The notes under the pieces are model-generated. The model was not told where the DNA came from and ran no database searches. It saw only the letters and a program-made list of their open reading frames with translations. 64,000 bases of DNA from Vibrio orientalis CIP 102891 = ATCC 33934. GTDB lineage: Bacteria; Pseudomonadota; Gammaproteobacteria; Enterobacterales; Vibrionaceae. The translations under genes and the position numbers were made by a program. Shown here one piece after another: positions 1 to 8,339 of this stretch (position 1 is its first letter; each line of letters opens with the position of its first letter). The stretch covers positions 2,232,001 to 2,296,000 of the forward strand of contig NZ_ACZV01000005.1 in the NCBI RefSeq assembly GCF_000176235.1. Direction: 5' to 3'.

Positions 1-2
1 GT

Positions 3-566
3 CACCGTACTAGCGGCGAATGGAAATACTATTTGCTGTACAAAGACGGCGAAGAGGACAAAAGACAATCAACCTACACGGCGCAAAGTGACTATAAATT
101 AGGTCAAAAGACTTACCTTTATGGCAGTTTTAAAGGTGTCGACTCTCGCTATAGCGCCTATTTCAAAGATTACACGCTATCGGGTGGTTTAGGTTACCAG
201 TTCTCAAATACCGATAAGTTTGTACTTGAGCTCGAATTGGGGCCGGGTTTTCGTTATCAAGAGCCTAATTTAGATGAGATAGATGACGATGACATCATCT
301 TCCCTGAAACGGTTCAAGAAGCGATATTTCGTGGCAACATCAATAGCTCTTGGCAAGCATTGGACAATTTAGCCCTCTCTGCTGATGTGACGGTTGTTTC
401 TGGTAGCAGTAACACACGAACGGATACCGATCTGAGTGTGACTAACAATATCACCGAAGATATCGCACTCAAGCTCTCTCACTCACGTCAATACCACGAT
501 AAAGTGCCAGAAGGGCTTAAGAAAGCCGATAGTATCTTCTCAGTCAACCTACTGTTTATCTTCTAA
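3..566 (+). CDS. DUF481 (YdiY-like) outer-membrane protein, 5' truncated
   Basis: The reading frame is open to the left window edge, so the gene starts upstream and only about the last 187 residues are seen. The visible part has alternating polar/hydrophobic strands rich in aromatic residues (YYLLYKDGEE, QKTYLYGSFKG, GGLGYQF) and ends in a terminal aromatic (NLLFIF), the usual beta-barrel C-terminal signature. The pattern fits DUF481, the salt-induced outer-membrane protein family of E. coli YdiY; its molecular role is unknown. The signal peptide lies outside the window. It converges on rplI, with a shared terminator between them. Family call is from pattern recognition. Confidence 0.8.
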   Translation, partial: HRTSGEWKYYLLYKDGEEDKRQSTYTAQSDYKLGQKTYLYGSFKGVDSRYSAYFKDYTLSGGLGYQFSNTDKFVLELELGPGFRYQEPNLDEIDDDDIIFPETVQEAIFRGNINSSWQALDNLALSADVTVVSGSSNTRTDTDLSVTNNITEDIALKLSHSRQYHDKVPEGLKKADSIFSVNLLFIF

Positions 567-592
567 AACCTTTCACTGACTTCAGATACAAA

Positions 593-617
593 AAAAGCAC
601 CTCTAGGAGGTGCTTTT
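593..617. terminator. bidirectional terminator between the DUF481 gene and rplI
   Basis: Perfect 11-bp stem AAAAGCACCTC / GAGGTGCTTTT with a TAG loop. The A and T runs at its edges let it work in both directions, ending the DUF481 gene on the plus strand and the rpsF operon on the minus strand. Confidence 0.9.
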
Positions 618-638
618 AAAATACGTCTTGATACTGAA

Positions 639-1091
639 TTAGTCAGCAGCAACAACTTGTAGGTTAACTGTAGCGAAAACTTCAGAGTGAAGTTGAACGC
701 TGATCTCGAACTCACCAGTGTTACGTAGTGCGCCTTCAGGAAGACGAACTTCGCTCTTAACAACTTCAACGCCAGCTGCAGTGATTGCATCAGCGATGTC
801 GCGAGTACCGATAGAACCGAATAGTTTACCTTCGTCACCAGCTTTAGAAGCAAGAACAACTGCTTCAAGAGCGTTAACTTTCTCAGCACGTGCTTCAGCA
901 GCAGTTAGTTGCTCAGCAACTTTAGCTTCTAGTTCAGCACGACGCGCTTCGAACATTTCAACGTTAGATTTAGTAGCCATAACTGCTTTACCCTGAGGGA
1001 TAAGGAAGTTACGAGCGTAACCAGATTTAACGTTTACAGTGTCACCAAGACCACCTAGGTTACCGATTTTATCAAGTAGAATAACTTGCAT
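639..1091 (-). CDS. rplI: 50S ribosomal protein L9
   Basis: 150 residues, against 149 in E. coli L9. The N-terminal domain begins MQVILLDKIGNLGGLGD with the expected YARNFLIPQGKA 23S rRNA-binding segment, followed by the long connecting helix (about residues 41-75) and the C-terminal domain. L9 binds at the base of the L1 stalk and limits forward slippage. It is the last gene of the rpsF-priB-rpsR-rplI operon, 31 bp after rpsR, and is followed by a strong terminator. Confidence 0.98.
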   Translation of the reverse strand: MQVILLDKIGNLGGLGDTVNVKSGYARNFLIPQGKAVMATKSNVEMFEARRAELEAKVAEQLTAAEARAEKVNALEAVVLASKAGDEGKLFGSIGTRDIADAITAAGVEVVKSEVRLPEGALRNTGEFEISVQLHSEVFATVNLQVVAAD

Positions 1092-1122
1092 TGTTTAATT
1101 CCTCTTTTTAAAAACGAACCGA

Positions 1123-1350
1123 TTACTGATGCTTGTCAGTGTACGGTAGTAGAGCTAGGTAGCGAGAACGTTTGATCGCGCGAGCTAGTTGACGTTGGTA
1201 CTTAGCGCTTGTACCAGTGATACGGCTAGGTACGATTTTACCAGCTTCAGTGATGTAGTTTTTAAGAGTTGCTACGTCTTTGTAATCAATCTCTTGTACG
1301 CCTTCTGCAGTGAAACGGCAGAATTTACGACGACGGAAGAAACGAGCCAT
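1123..1350 (-). CDS. rpsR: 30S ribosomal protein S18
   Basis: 75 residues, the same as E. coli S18, with the conserved start MARFFRRRKFCRFTAEG and basic C-terminal half (RQLARAIKRSRYLALLPYTD). S18 forms a heterodimer with S6 on the small-subunit platform; both are encoded in this operon. It lies 16 bp after priB. Confidence 0.98.
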   Translation of the reverse strand: MARFFRRRKFCRFTAEGVQEIDYKDVATLKNYITEAGKIVPSRITGTSAKYQRQLARAIKRSRYLALLPYTDKHQ

Positions 1351-1366
1351 GGGCTATCTCCTGATC

Positions 1367-1669
1367 TTAAATTTGAGTAATGTTGTCAGCATGAAGCACT
1401 AATTTACCTACGCCATTACGGCCGGTCTGATAAGCGACAAAACCGCTTATCTTAATGCTACTGCCTTGTACTAAATTCTGAGTTAATGCTTGTGACCTTT
1501 GCCCACTGACAACTACCGGCATACGACAATAAACTTGTCTCGGTAAATCAGCCTCGATAACAGTAGAGCGATGCTCTAACCAAAATCGACAGTGTTCAAT
1601 TCCACCAGGGCTTTTATTACGAATGGGCGGCTTGGCAATGGTGCCACTCAGCTCCATTCGATTGGTCAT
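1367..1669 (-). CDS. priB: Primosomal replication protein N (PriB)
   Basis: 100 residues with an OB-fold resembling single-stranded DNA-binding protein: MTNRMELSGTIAKPPIRNKSPG, then CRFWLEHRS and the C-terminal GKLVLHADNITQI. PriB links PriA to DnaT during restart of stalled replication forks. Its position between rpsF and rpsR, 8 bp after rpsF, is the standard arrangement in enterobacteria and vibrios and ties a replication-restart factor to ribosomal-protein synthesis. Confidence 0.95.
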   Translation of the reverse strand: MTNRMELSGTIAKPPIRNKSPGGIEHCRFWLEHRSTVIEADLPRQVYCRMPVVVSGQRSQALTQNLVQGSSIKISGFVAYQTGRNGVGKLVLHADNITQI

Positions 1670-1677
1670 AAGATTTA

Positions 1678-2058
1678 TTACTCAGCAGCTGCTTCTGGCT
1701 TAGCTTCAGCACGCTCTTCGCGACGAGGAGCACGCTCTTCTTTCTGCTTAAGCATGATAGATTGCTCAGTGATAGCCGCTTTAGTACGCATGATCATGTT
1801 ACGTAGAACTGCATCGTTGAAACGGAAAGCAGTTTCTAGCTCATCAATTACAGCTTGGCCAGCTTCAACGTTCATTAGAACGTAGTGAGCTTTGTGAAGC
1901 TTGTTGATTGGGTAAGCCAGTTGACGACGACCCCAGTCTTCTAGACGGTGGATAGTACCGCCAGCTTCAGTGATTGAACCAGTGTAACGCTCGATCATGC
2001 CAGCAACTTGCTCGCTTTGATCAGGGTGCACCATGAATACGATTTCGTAATGACGCAT
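1678..2058 (-). CDS. rpsF: 30S ribosomal protein S6
   Basis: 126 residues. The ferredoxin-like core is canonical (MRHYEIVFMVHPDQSEQV, RLEDWGRRQLAYPINKLHKAHYVLMN, ETAFRFNDAVLRNMIMRTK). The charged Ala/Glu-rich tail (about residues 105-126) is typical; in E. coli the tail is extended by RimK glutamylation, and this copy also ends in Glu. First gene of its operon, with a preceding leader hairpin and promoter. Confidence 0.98.
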   Translation of the reverse strand: MRHYEIVFMVHPDQSEQVAGMIERYTGSITEAGGTIHRLEDWGRRQLAYPINKLHKAHYVLMNVEAGQAVIDELETAFRFNDAVLRNMIMRTKAAITEQSIMLKQKEERAPRREERAEAKPEAAAE

Positions 2059-2082
2059 GGGTTGCTCCTTACGGATTATTCA

Positions 2083-2116
2083 GCTTCCACAAATGGCCCG
2101 GTCGTCCAGAGGAAGC
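2083..2116 (-). promoter_or_regulatory. rpsF leader hairpin, candidate S6:S18-binding autoregulatory element
   Basis: Just upstream of rpsF the mRNA forms an outer stem GCTTCC/GGAAGC and an inner TGG/CCA stem flanking an asymmetric region containing ACGACCGGG. Many bacteria carry an rpsF leader whose CCG-containing bulge mimics the 16S rRNA site of the S6:S18 dimer; position, fold and CCG fit. I matched it by eye only. Confidence 0.55.
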
Positions 2117-2155
2117 AAGGAACTAAAGATAATTGACCGAGTTTAAGGAGCACGA

Positions 2156-2184
2156 ATAGTACAGAAAGAAAGCAGTTTAGGCAA
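2156..2184 (-). promoter_or_regulatory. rpsF operon promoter
   Basis: On the minus strand, TTGCCT, a 17-bp spacer, then TACTAT. Transcription would start near 2149, about 90 bp before the rpsF start codon, leaving room for the leader hairpin. Confidence 0.6.
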
Positions 2185-2266
2185 GAGAAATGTGATAGAG
2201 ATCGGCAGTGAATTTTCACCTCTAATGCTGGAGGTAAATCCACTGCCTAACAGGGAGAATTACTGA

Positions 2267-2746
2267 CTAATCATCCTCATCAACATACTGAGCTTGTAGG
2301 TAATTCTGGATACCCGTCATATCGATCAGGCCAAGTTGTGTCTCTAGCCAATCAACATGCTCTTCTTCATCTTCTAGGATATCTTGGAACAAATCGCGAG
2401 AGACATAATCATGAGTATCTTCCGCGTAAGCAATGGCATTTTTTAGATCCGGTATCGCTGCCATTTCAAGTTTTAAGTCACTCTCAAGCATTTCTTTGGT
2501 GTCTTCACCAATCATAAGTTTGCCGAGATCTTGTAAGTTAGGAAGCCCTTCCAAAAATAAAATACGTTCGATCAAATGATCCGCATGTTTCATTTCATCG
2601 ATAGATTCATGATATTCCTTCTCCGCTAGGTGCTTTAAACCCCAGTCTTTATACATTCGAGCATGAAGGAAGTATTGATTGATTGCGACGAGCTCGTTGC
2701 CAAGCACTTTGTTGAGATGTTGGATGATGATTGGATCGCCTTTCAT
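2267..2746 (-). CDS. bfr: Bacterioferritin
   Basis: 159 residues, the usual length. It keeps the ferritin four-helix core with ferroxidase ligands (NELVAINQYFLHARM; EKEYHESIDEMKHADHLIERI including the heme-ligand Met; LEDEEEHVDWLETQLGLI). It assembles into a 24-mer that oxidises and stores iron as a ferric mineral. It is downstream of bfd (74 bp), whose product reduces and releases the stored iron. Confidence 0.97.
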   Translation of the reverse strand: MKGDPIIIQHLNKVLGNELVAINQYFLHARMYKDWGLKHLAEKEYHESIDEMKHADHLIERILFLEGLPNLQDLGKLMIGEDTKEMLESDLKLEMAAIPDLKNAIAYAEDTHDYVSRDLFQDILEDEEEHVDWLETQLGLIDMTGIQNYLQAQYVDEDD

Positions 2747-2819
2747 TACACAGCCCTCCTCTTTGGCTACTTTAACTCTAGTTCCAATCAGAAGGGTGTC
2801 AAAAAGCTCAAGCGTTGGG

Positions 2820-3008
2820 TTAGCTTGCTTGTTTCAATATTAAATGGTCTGTTTCTGCCAAAATCTCTTTTGTCTGCTTAATGCACTTGCCACATTGGCT
2901 ACCTAAAGCGGTGCACTTTTTAATGCCTCGAATATCAGTGATGCCTTCATCGATCGCTAACTTCCTAATTTTCTTGTCTGAAATACCGTGACAAAGACAA
3001 ACATACAT
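2820..3008 (-). CDS. bfd: Bacterioferritin-associated ferredoxin
   Basis: 62 residues from the Met at 3008; an ATG five codons upstream would add MGFIA, but family proteins begin MYVCLCHG, so the shorter start is chosen. The [2Fe-2S] ligands are Cys4, Cys6, Cys39 and Cys42. Bfd docks on bacterioferritin and passes electrons to the heme to mobilise iron. A Fur-box-like sequence about 45 bp upstream implies iron-starvation induction, as known for bfd in other bacteria. Confidence 0.95.
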   Translation of the reverse strand: MYVCLCHGISDKKIRKLAIDEGITDIRGIKKCTALGSQCGKCIKQTKEILAETDHLILKQAS

Positions 3009-3050
3009 AGCAATAAAACCCAATTACAACTTACGACAATAAATATAAAC

Positions 3051-3069
3051 AAGAATTGTTATCATTACC
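3051..3069 (-). promoter_or_regulatory. Fur box upstream of bfd
   Basis: Minus-strand GGTAATGATAACAATTCTT matches the 19-bp Fur consensus GATAATGATAATCATTATC at 14 positions. It lies 43-61 bp before the bfd start, where bound Fur-Fe would block transcription. The rest of the gap to tufA (3070-3226) is AT-rich and I recognise nothing else in it. Confidence 0.65.
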
Positions 3070-3226
3070 AGTTGTATTAAAGACAAGTCTAAGAACAATT
3101 TGTTATAACAGAACGAAGCGAAAAAAAAACTTCAAAGGCTTACTTGAATAGGAACGGAGGAAAGGGAGAACTACTTTTTCTTTTCAACAAGTTAAAAGAA
3201 GTAAATGAAGAATTCTCTTATAACCA

Positions 3227-3260
3227 AAAAACGAAAAGGGAAGCCTAAGCTTCCCTTTTC
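3227..3260 (-). terminator. tufA / str operon terminator
   Basis: Minus-strand stem AAAAGGGAAGC / GCTTCCCTTTT type hairpin followed by CGTTTTTTGG, 48 bp after the tufA stop codon; ends the str operon. Confidence 0.85.
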
Positions 3261-3307
3261 TGATGCATGCTCTTCATACGAAGAATGTGCAAGATATCAA
3301 CTAAATA

Positions 3308-4492
3308 TTAGTCGAAGATCTTAGCAACAACACCAGCACCTACTGTACGGCCACCTTCACGGATAGCGAAACGTAGGCCTTCATCCATTGCGATTGGAGC
3401 AATTAGCTCTACTTGCATTTGGATGTTGTCACCAGGCATTACCATTTCTACGCCTTCTGGTAGAGAGATATCACCAGTTACGTCAGTTGTACGGAAGTAG
3501 AACTGTGGACGGTAGCCTTTGAAGAACGGAGTATGACGGCCGCCTTCGTCTTTAGAAAGTACGTATACTTCTGACTCGAACTTAGTGTGTGGGTTGATTG
3601 AACCAGGTGCTGCAAGTACTTGGCCACGTTCAACGTCATCACGCTTAGTACCACGTAGTAGTGCACCAACGTTCTCACCTGCACGACCTTCGTCAAGCAG
3701 CTTACGGAACATTTCAACACCAGTACATGTAGTTGTTGTCGTTTCTTTAATACCAACGATTTCTACTTCGTCACCTACAGTTAGGATACCGCGCTCGATA
3801 CGGCCAGTTACTACTGTACCACGACCTTGGATTGAGAATACGTCTTCGATTGGTAGTAGGAATGGTTGGTCTACTGCACGCTCTGGCTCTGGGATGTAAG
3901 AGTCTAGTGCTTCAGCAAGCTCAACGATTTTCGCTTCCCACTGCTCTTCGCCGTTTAGTGCGCCTAGTGCAGAACCTTGGATAACTGGTAGGTCATCACC
4001 TGGGAAATCGTACTCAGATAGAAGTTCACGAACTTCCATTTCTACTAGCTCTAGAAGCTCTTCATCATCAACCATGTCACATTTGTTCATGAATACGATG
4101 ATGTAAGGAATACCAACCTGACGGCCTAGTAGGATGTGCTCACGAGTTTGTGGCATTGGACCATCTGTTGCAGCAACAACTAGGATACCACCGTCCATCT
4201 GTGCAGCACCTGTGATCATGTTCTTAACATAATCCGCGTGTCCTGGACAGTCTACGTGTGCGTAGTGACGTGATGGAGTGTCGTACTCTACGTGAGAAGT
4301 AGCGATTGTGATACCGCGCTCACGCTCTTCTGGAGCGTTATCGATAGATGCGAAGTCTTTCGCAACACCGCCGTACACTTTTGCAAGTGTAGTACAGATA
4401 GCAGCAGTTAGAGTTGTTTTACCGTGGTCAACGTGGCCGATAGTACCAACGTTAACGTGCGGTTTAGTACGTTCAAATTTTTCTTTAGACAC
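3308..4492 (-). CDS. tufA: Elongation factor Tu, copy A
   Basis: 394 residues, the same as E. coli EF-Tu. It delivers aminoacyl-tRNA to the ribosome. G1 GHVDHGKT (about residues 19-26), G3 DCPGH, G4 NKCD and domains 2 and 3 are complete. The start codon is GTG (GTG TCT AAA GAA), whereas the second copy at 53593-54777 uses ATG. The encoded proteins are identical, and I see only about three silent base differences, implying ongoing gene conversion. Last gene of the str operon, 151 bp after fusA. Confidence 0.98.
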   Translation of the reverse strand: MSKEKFERTKPHVNVGTIGHVDHGKTTLTAAICTTLAKVYGGVAKDFASIDNAPEERERGITIATSHVEYDTPSRHYAHVDCPGHADYVKNMITGAAQMDGGILVVAATDGPMPQTREHILLGRQVGIPYIIVFMNKCDMVDDEELLELVEMEVRELLSEYDFPGDDLPVIQGSALGALNGEEQWEAKIVELAEALDSYIPEPERAVDQPFLLPIEDVFSIQGRGTVVTGRIERGILTVGDEVEIVGIKETTTTTCTGVEMFRKLLDEGRAGENVGALLRGTKRDDVERGQVLAAPGSINPHTKFESEVYVLSKDEGGRHTPFFKGYRPQFYFRTTDVTGDISLPEGVEMVMPGDNIQMQVELIAPIAMDEGLRFAIREGGRTVGAGVVAKIFD

Positions 4493-4558
4493 GATCGTGT
4501 TCCTTCCTAGTTATGATTCGCCACGATCCGAATTGATCGAGACGCGCCAGAAATTGCT

Positions 4559-4587
4559 ATTTTATGCGCCAACGTCAGTCAGCGCAA
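4559..4587 (-). promoter_or_regulatory. Candidate internal tufA promoter
   Basis: In the fusA-tufA gap the minus strand reads TTGCGC, 17 bp, TAAAAT, starting about 60 bp before the tufA start. Extra tufA transcription from within the str operon is known in E. coli, though there the promoters are inside fusA; this one rests on sequence only. Confidence 0.4.
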
Positions 4588-4643
4588 TATTTGGACGCAT
4601 TGATCTTCAAAAAAAACCAGACTTTTTTTCAGATCAAGACGTT

Positions 4644-6746
4644 TTATAAGTAACCACGTGCTGCAATGATTTTATCTGCAAAGTTTTTCGGTACTTCAGC
4701 GTACTCGTTAAACTCCATAGAGTAAGACGCACGGCCTTGAGTTGCAGAACGTAGGTCAGTTGCGTAACCAAACATCTCAGATAGAGGTACTTGAGCGCGG
4801 ACGATCTTAATACCCGCCACACCGTCATCCATACCTTCGATCATGCCGCGGCGACGGTTAAGATCACCAACAACATCACCCATCCAATCTTCAGGAGTGG
4901 TTACTTCAACATTCATCATTGGCTCAAGAAGAACAGGTTGTGCTTCAAGCGAACCTTTCTTGAATGCCATCGAGCCGGCGATCTTAAACGCCATCTCGTT
5001 AGAGTCAACATCGTGGTAAGAACCATCGAACAGCGTTGCTTTAATGTCTAGTACCGGGTAACCCGCTACAACACCACTGTTCATTTGCTCTTCGATACCT
5101 TTCGATACCGAGCTGATGTATTCCTTAGGAACGACACCACCCACAATTTCGTCAACAAAGACAAAACCTTCACCAGGTTCAGATGGCTCCAGTTTGATCC
5201 ATACGTGACCGTACTGACCACGACCACCAGATTGACGAACAAATTTACCTTCAACTTCCGCACTTCCACGGATTGTCTCACGGTAAGCAACCTGAGGTTT
5301 ACCAACGTTACAGTCAACGCTGAATTCACGCTTCATACGGTCAACGATGATATCTAAGTGAAGCTCACCCATACCAGAGATCAGAGTCTGACCTGTTTCG
5401 TCATCCGTTTCTACGCGGAAAGATGGATCTTCTGCGGCTAGTTTACCTAGAGCAATACCCATCTTTTCTTGATCGGCAACAGAGCGAGGCTCTACCGCGA
5501 TTTGAATAACTGGATCAGGGAATTCCATACGCTCCAGAATCACTTTGTGGTTCTGGTCACATAGAGTATCACCTGTCGTTACGTCTTTAAGACCGATTGC
5601 CGCTGCAATGTCACCCGCGCGAACTTCTTTGATCTCATCGCGCTTGTTTGAGTGCATCTGAACAATACGACCGAAACGTTCTTTCTTCTGCTTAACAGAG
5701 TTGTAAACCGCATCACCAGAGTTCACGACACCCGAGTAAACACGCATAAAGGTTAGCGTGCCTACAAATGGGTCAGTTGCGATCTTAAATGCCAGCGCTG
5801 AGAACGGTTCGTTGTCGTCTGCATGACGCTCAACTTCATTGTCGTTATCATCAACACCTTTAATCGCAGGAACGTCTACTGGAGAAGGCAAGTATTCAAC
5901 TACTGCATCTAGTACCGCTTGAACACCTTTGTTTTTGAACGCACTACCACAAGTAGCCAGTACAATTTCATTATTTAGTGTGCGAGTACGTAGAGCCTGT
6001 TTGATCTCGGCTTCAGTCAGTTCACCTTCTTCAAGATATTTATCCATCAGCTCTTCAGTCGCTTCTGCAGCTGACTCAACTAGGTTGCTGCGCCACTCTT
6101 CAGCGATGTCTAGCATGTCTGCTGGGATATCTTCGTAAGTGAAGGTTGTACCTTGGTCTTCTTCGTTCCAGTTGATCATCTTCATCTTGATCAGGTCGAT
6201 AACACCCTTGAAGTCTTCTTCCGCACCAACGTTAAGTTGAATTGGAACAGGGTTAGCACCAAGACGGTTCTTGATTTGCTCGACTACGCGTAGGAAGTCA
6301 GCACCTGCACGGTCCATCTTGTTGACGAATACCATGCGTGGAACATGATACTTGTCTGCTTGACGCCATACAGTTTCAGATTGAGGTTCAACACCTGATG
6401 AACCACAGAACACAACAACAGCGCCATCAAGTACGCGTAGTGAACGCTCTACTTCGATAGTGAAATCTACGTGTCCAGGAGTATCAATGATGTTGATGCG
6501 GTGGTCTTGGAATTGCGCTTCCATACCACGCCAGAAAGTTGTAGTCGCAGCTGAGGTGATTGTGATACCACGCTCTTGCTCCTGCTCCATCCAGTCCATG
6601 GTAGCAGCACCATCGTGCACTTCACCGATTTTATGAGAAAGACCAGTATAGAACAGAATACGTTCACTTGTGGTTGTTTTACCTGCGTCTACGTGAGCGA
6701 CGATACCGATATTACGGTAGCGCTCAATAGGTGTTTTACGAGCCAC
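4644..6746 (-). CDS. fusA: Elongation factor G
   Basis: 700 residues, full length against about 704 in E. coli. GTPase domain with G1 AHVDAGKTT (about residues 17-25), switch I ERGITITSAATT, G3 DTPGHVDF and G4 NKMD; domains II-V follow, including the YSMEFNEYAEVP C-terminal segment. It drives ribosomal translocation and, with RRF, ribosome recycling. It sits between rpsG (156 bp) and tufA in the str operon. Confidence 0.98.
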   Translation of the reverse strand: MARKTPIERYRNIGIVAHVDAGKTTTSERILFYTGLSHKIGEVHDGAATMDWMEQEQERGITITSAATTTFWRGMEAQFQDHRINIIDTPGHVDFTIEVERSLRVLDGAVVVFCGSSGVEPQSETVWRQADKYHVPRMVFVNKMDRAGADFLRVVEQIKNRLGANPVPIQLNVGAEEDFKGVIDLIKMKMINWNEEDQGTTFTYEDIPADMLDIAEEWRSNLVESAAEATEELMDKYLEEGELTEAEIKQALRTRTLNNEIVLATCGSAFKNKGVQAVLDAVVEYLPSPVDVPAIKGVDDNDNEVERHADDNEPFSALAFKIATDPFVGTLTFMRVYSGVVNSGDAVYNSVKQKKERFGRIVQMHSNKRDEIKEVRAGDIAAAIGLKDVTTGDTLCDQNHKVILERMEFPDPVIQIAVEPRSVADQEKMGIALGKLAAEDPSFRVETDDETGQTLISGMGELHLDIIVDRMKREFSVDCNVGKPQVAYRETIRGSAEVEGKFVRQSGGRGQYGHVWIKLEPSEPGEGFVFVDEIVGGVVPKEYISSVSKGIEEQMNSGVVAGYPVLDIKATLFDGSYHDVDSNEMAFKIAGSMAFKKGSLEAQPVLLEPMMNVEVTTPEDWMGDVVGDLNRRRGMIEGMDDGVAGIKIVRAQVPLSEMFGYATDLRSATQGRASYSMEFNEYAEVPKNFADKIIAARGYL

Positions 6747-6902
6747 GATTGAATCCTCTTGAATTAGGGACTATTGCTATTTCTAGATCATTTTAGGAGT
6801 GCTTTGGGCAATTTTCCTTACCCCTAGATATAGCAATAGTTCCTAGGCTTGCGCATAGGAACTAGAGTAGCGCCGCAGGGAACCCTGCGGCACAGAAAGG
6901 TA

Positions 6903-7373
6903 TTACCAACGGTAATGTGCGAACGCTTTGTTTGCGTCAGCCATGCGGTGAACGTCTTCACGTTTCTTAACCGCAGTACCTTTGTTCTCAGACGCGTCTA
7001 GCATTTCAGCAGCTAGGCGTTGAGCCATAGATTTTTCACCACGCTTACGCGCAGCTTCAACCAACCAACGCATAGCAAGTGCGTTACGGCGAACCGGACG
7101 AACTTCTACAGGTACTTGGTAAGTTGAACCACCTACACGGCGAGATTTAACCTCTACCGCTGGGCGAACATTTTCAAGAGCTTCTTCAAATACAGCTAAG
7201 TGATCTTTACCAGATTTCTCAGCCATTGCATCTAGTGCAGTGTAAACAATTTTCTCTGCAGTAGATTTTTTACCGTCAACCATTAGGATGTTAACGAATT
7301 TTGCCAGCAGTTCAGATTTGAACTTTGGATCTGGAAGGATCTTACGCTGGCCGATGACGCGACGACGTGGCAT
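6903..7373 (-). CDS. rpsG: 30S ribosomal protein S7
   Basis: 156 residues, starting MPRRRVIGQRKILPDPKF and ending ADANKAFAHYRW, as in gammaproteobacterial S7. It nucleates the 30S head and contacts E-site tRNA. In E. coli S7 also represses this operon by binding the rpsL-rpsG gap; here that gap (7374-7492, 119 bp) is long enough for such a site, but I could not identify the fold. Confidence 0.98.
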   Translation of the reverse strand: MPRRRVIGQRKILPDPKFKSELLAKFVNILMVDGKKSTAEKIVYTALDAMAEKSGKDHLAVFEEALENVRPAVEVKSRRVGGSTYQVPVEVRPVRRNALAMRWLVEAARKRGEKSMAQRLAAEMLDASENKGTAVKKREDVHRMADANKAFAHYRW

Positions 7374-7492
7374 GGAATTTCTCCGTTGTCTTATTCTTCA
7401 GGTTATCCAAAACTTTTCAGTTTCTTCAAAAATTAAAATTTAATTTTAGTGTTTGGCCTTACTTAACGCTTTTCTTTAAAAGAAAAAGACGA

Positions 7493-7867
7493 TTAAGACT
7501 TAGGACGCTTCACACCGTACTTAGAACGACCTTGTTTACGGTCATTTACGCCAGCACAGTCAAGTGCACCACGTACTGTGTGGTAACGCACACCCGGAAG
7601 GTCTTTAACACGACCGCCACGGATTAGAACAACTGAGTGCTCTTGAAGGTTGTGACCTTCACCACCGATGTACGAAGTTACTTCGAAACCGTTTGTTAGA
7701 CGTACACGACAAACTTTACGTAGTGCCGAGTTAGGTTTTTTAGGTGTAGTAGTGTAAACACGAGTACATACACCACGTTTTTGTGGACACGCTTCTAGTG
7801 CAGGCACGTTGCTTTTAACAACTTGCTTTGCACGAGGCTTACGTACCAACTGGTTAATAGTTGCCAT
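7493..7867 (-). CDS. rpsL: 30S ribosomal protein S12
   Basis: 124 residues, first gene of the str operon. S12 monitors codon-anticodon pairing at the decoding centre. The segments where streptomycin-resistance substitutions occur are wild type: TTPKKPNSALRK (both lysines present) and GRVKDLPGVRYH. A near-consensus promoter and a 5'-terminal hairpin lie upstream. Confidence 0.98.
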   Translation of the reverse strand: MATINQLVRKPRAKQVVKSNVPALEACPQKRGVCTRVYTTTPKKPNSALRKVCRVRLTNGFEVTSYIGGEGHNLQEHSVVLIRGGRVKDLPGVRYHTVRGALDCAGVNDRKQGRSKYGVKRPKS

Positions 7868-7914
7868 TAACTAGCTCCTGATTTACTTGAAAGTAAGCTT
7901 TGTGAAAAATCTAT

Positions 7915-7939
7915 CCCTAACTACTAGTGGCAGTTAGGG
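7915..7939 (-). promoter_or_regulatory. 5'-terminal hairpin of the str operon mRNA
   Basis: CCCTAACT / AGTTAGGG (8-bp perfect stem, 9-nt loop) falls immediately after the start point predicted from the promoter at 7947-7975, so it would cap the transcript's 5' end. Such hairpins stabilise mRNA; any regulatory role is inference. Confidence 0.5.
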
Positions 7940-7946
7940 ACGCAAA

Positions 7947-7975
7947 ATTCTATTCAGCAGTGAGAGGTGTGTCAA
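7947..7975 (-). promoter_or_regulatory. str operon promoter
   Basis: Minus strand: perfect TTGACA, 17-bp spacer, TAGAAT, then TTTGCGTCCC as a GC-rich discriminator. One of the strongest promoters visible in the window; start expected near 7940. Confidence 0.85.
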
Positions 7976-8056
7976 GAAATATACGGATCTTTTTTGTTCA
8001 ACTCTGAGCAAAAAAGCGTAAACATTCGACGACACGACGCGAGAGGTGAGATTCGG

Positions 8057-8332
8057 CTACTCCCAAGTGACCGAATTTGTGTGTGTGACAGTCAATTCAA
8101 CAAAACCATCATAATCGGCAAGCGTAATATTCGAGCTGATTCGATTTTCAATGCCACGGGCTTTGGCATCACTGACTAATACAAAAATATCCAGACCTTG
8201 GATCTGGCGATAAGCCTTATGCTGAGGGTTCGCTGCGAACACCGCTTGTTCAATAAGAATCAAGCTATCTCCGTCACTAAAAACAGTGACCACCTCTTCT
8301 AACGCTTGTATGGTTTTAACGATATGAAGCAT
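8057..8332 (-). CDS. tusB: Sulfur relay protein TusB (DsrH family)
   Basis: 91 residues from the Met at 8332 (MLHIVKTIQ), the family start; an upstream ATG at 8380 would overlap tusC by about 40 bp and is less likely. TusB joins TusC and TusD in the hexamer that passes sulfur from TusA towards TusE and MnmA for 2-thiolation of tRNA wobble uridine. It lies 7 bp after tusC and upstream of the str operon, as in E. coli. Confidence 0.9.
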   Translation of the reverse strand: MLHIVKTIQALEEVVTVFSDGDSLILIEQAVFAANPQHKAYRQIQGLDIFVLVSDAKARGIENRISSNITLADYDGFVELTVTHTNSVTWE

Positions 8333-8339
8333 AAGACAC

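Noticed and set aside
718..996. Antisense ORF in rplI
   Set aside because: Shadow of biased ribosomal-protein codons; no start signals.
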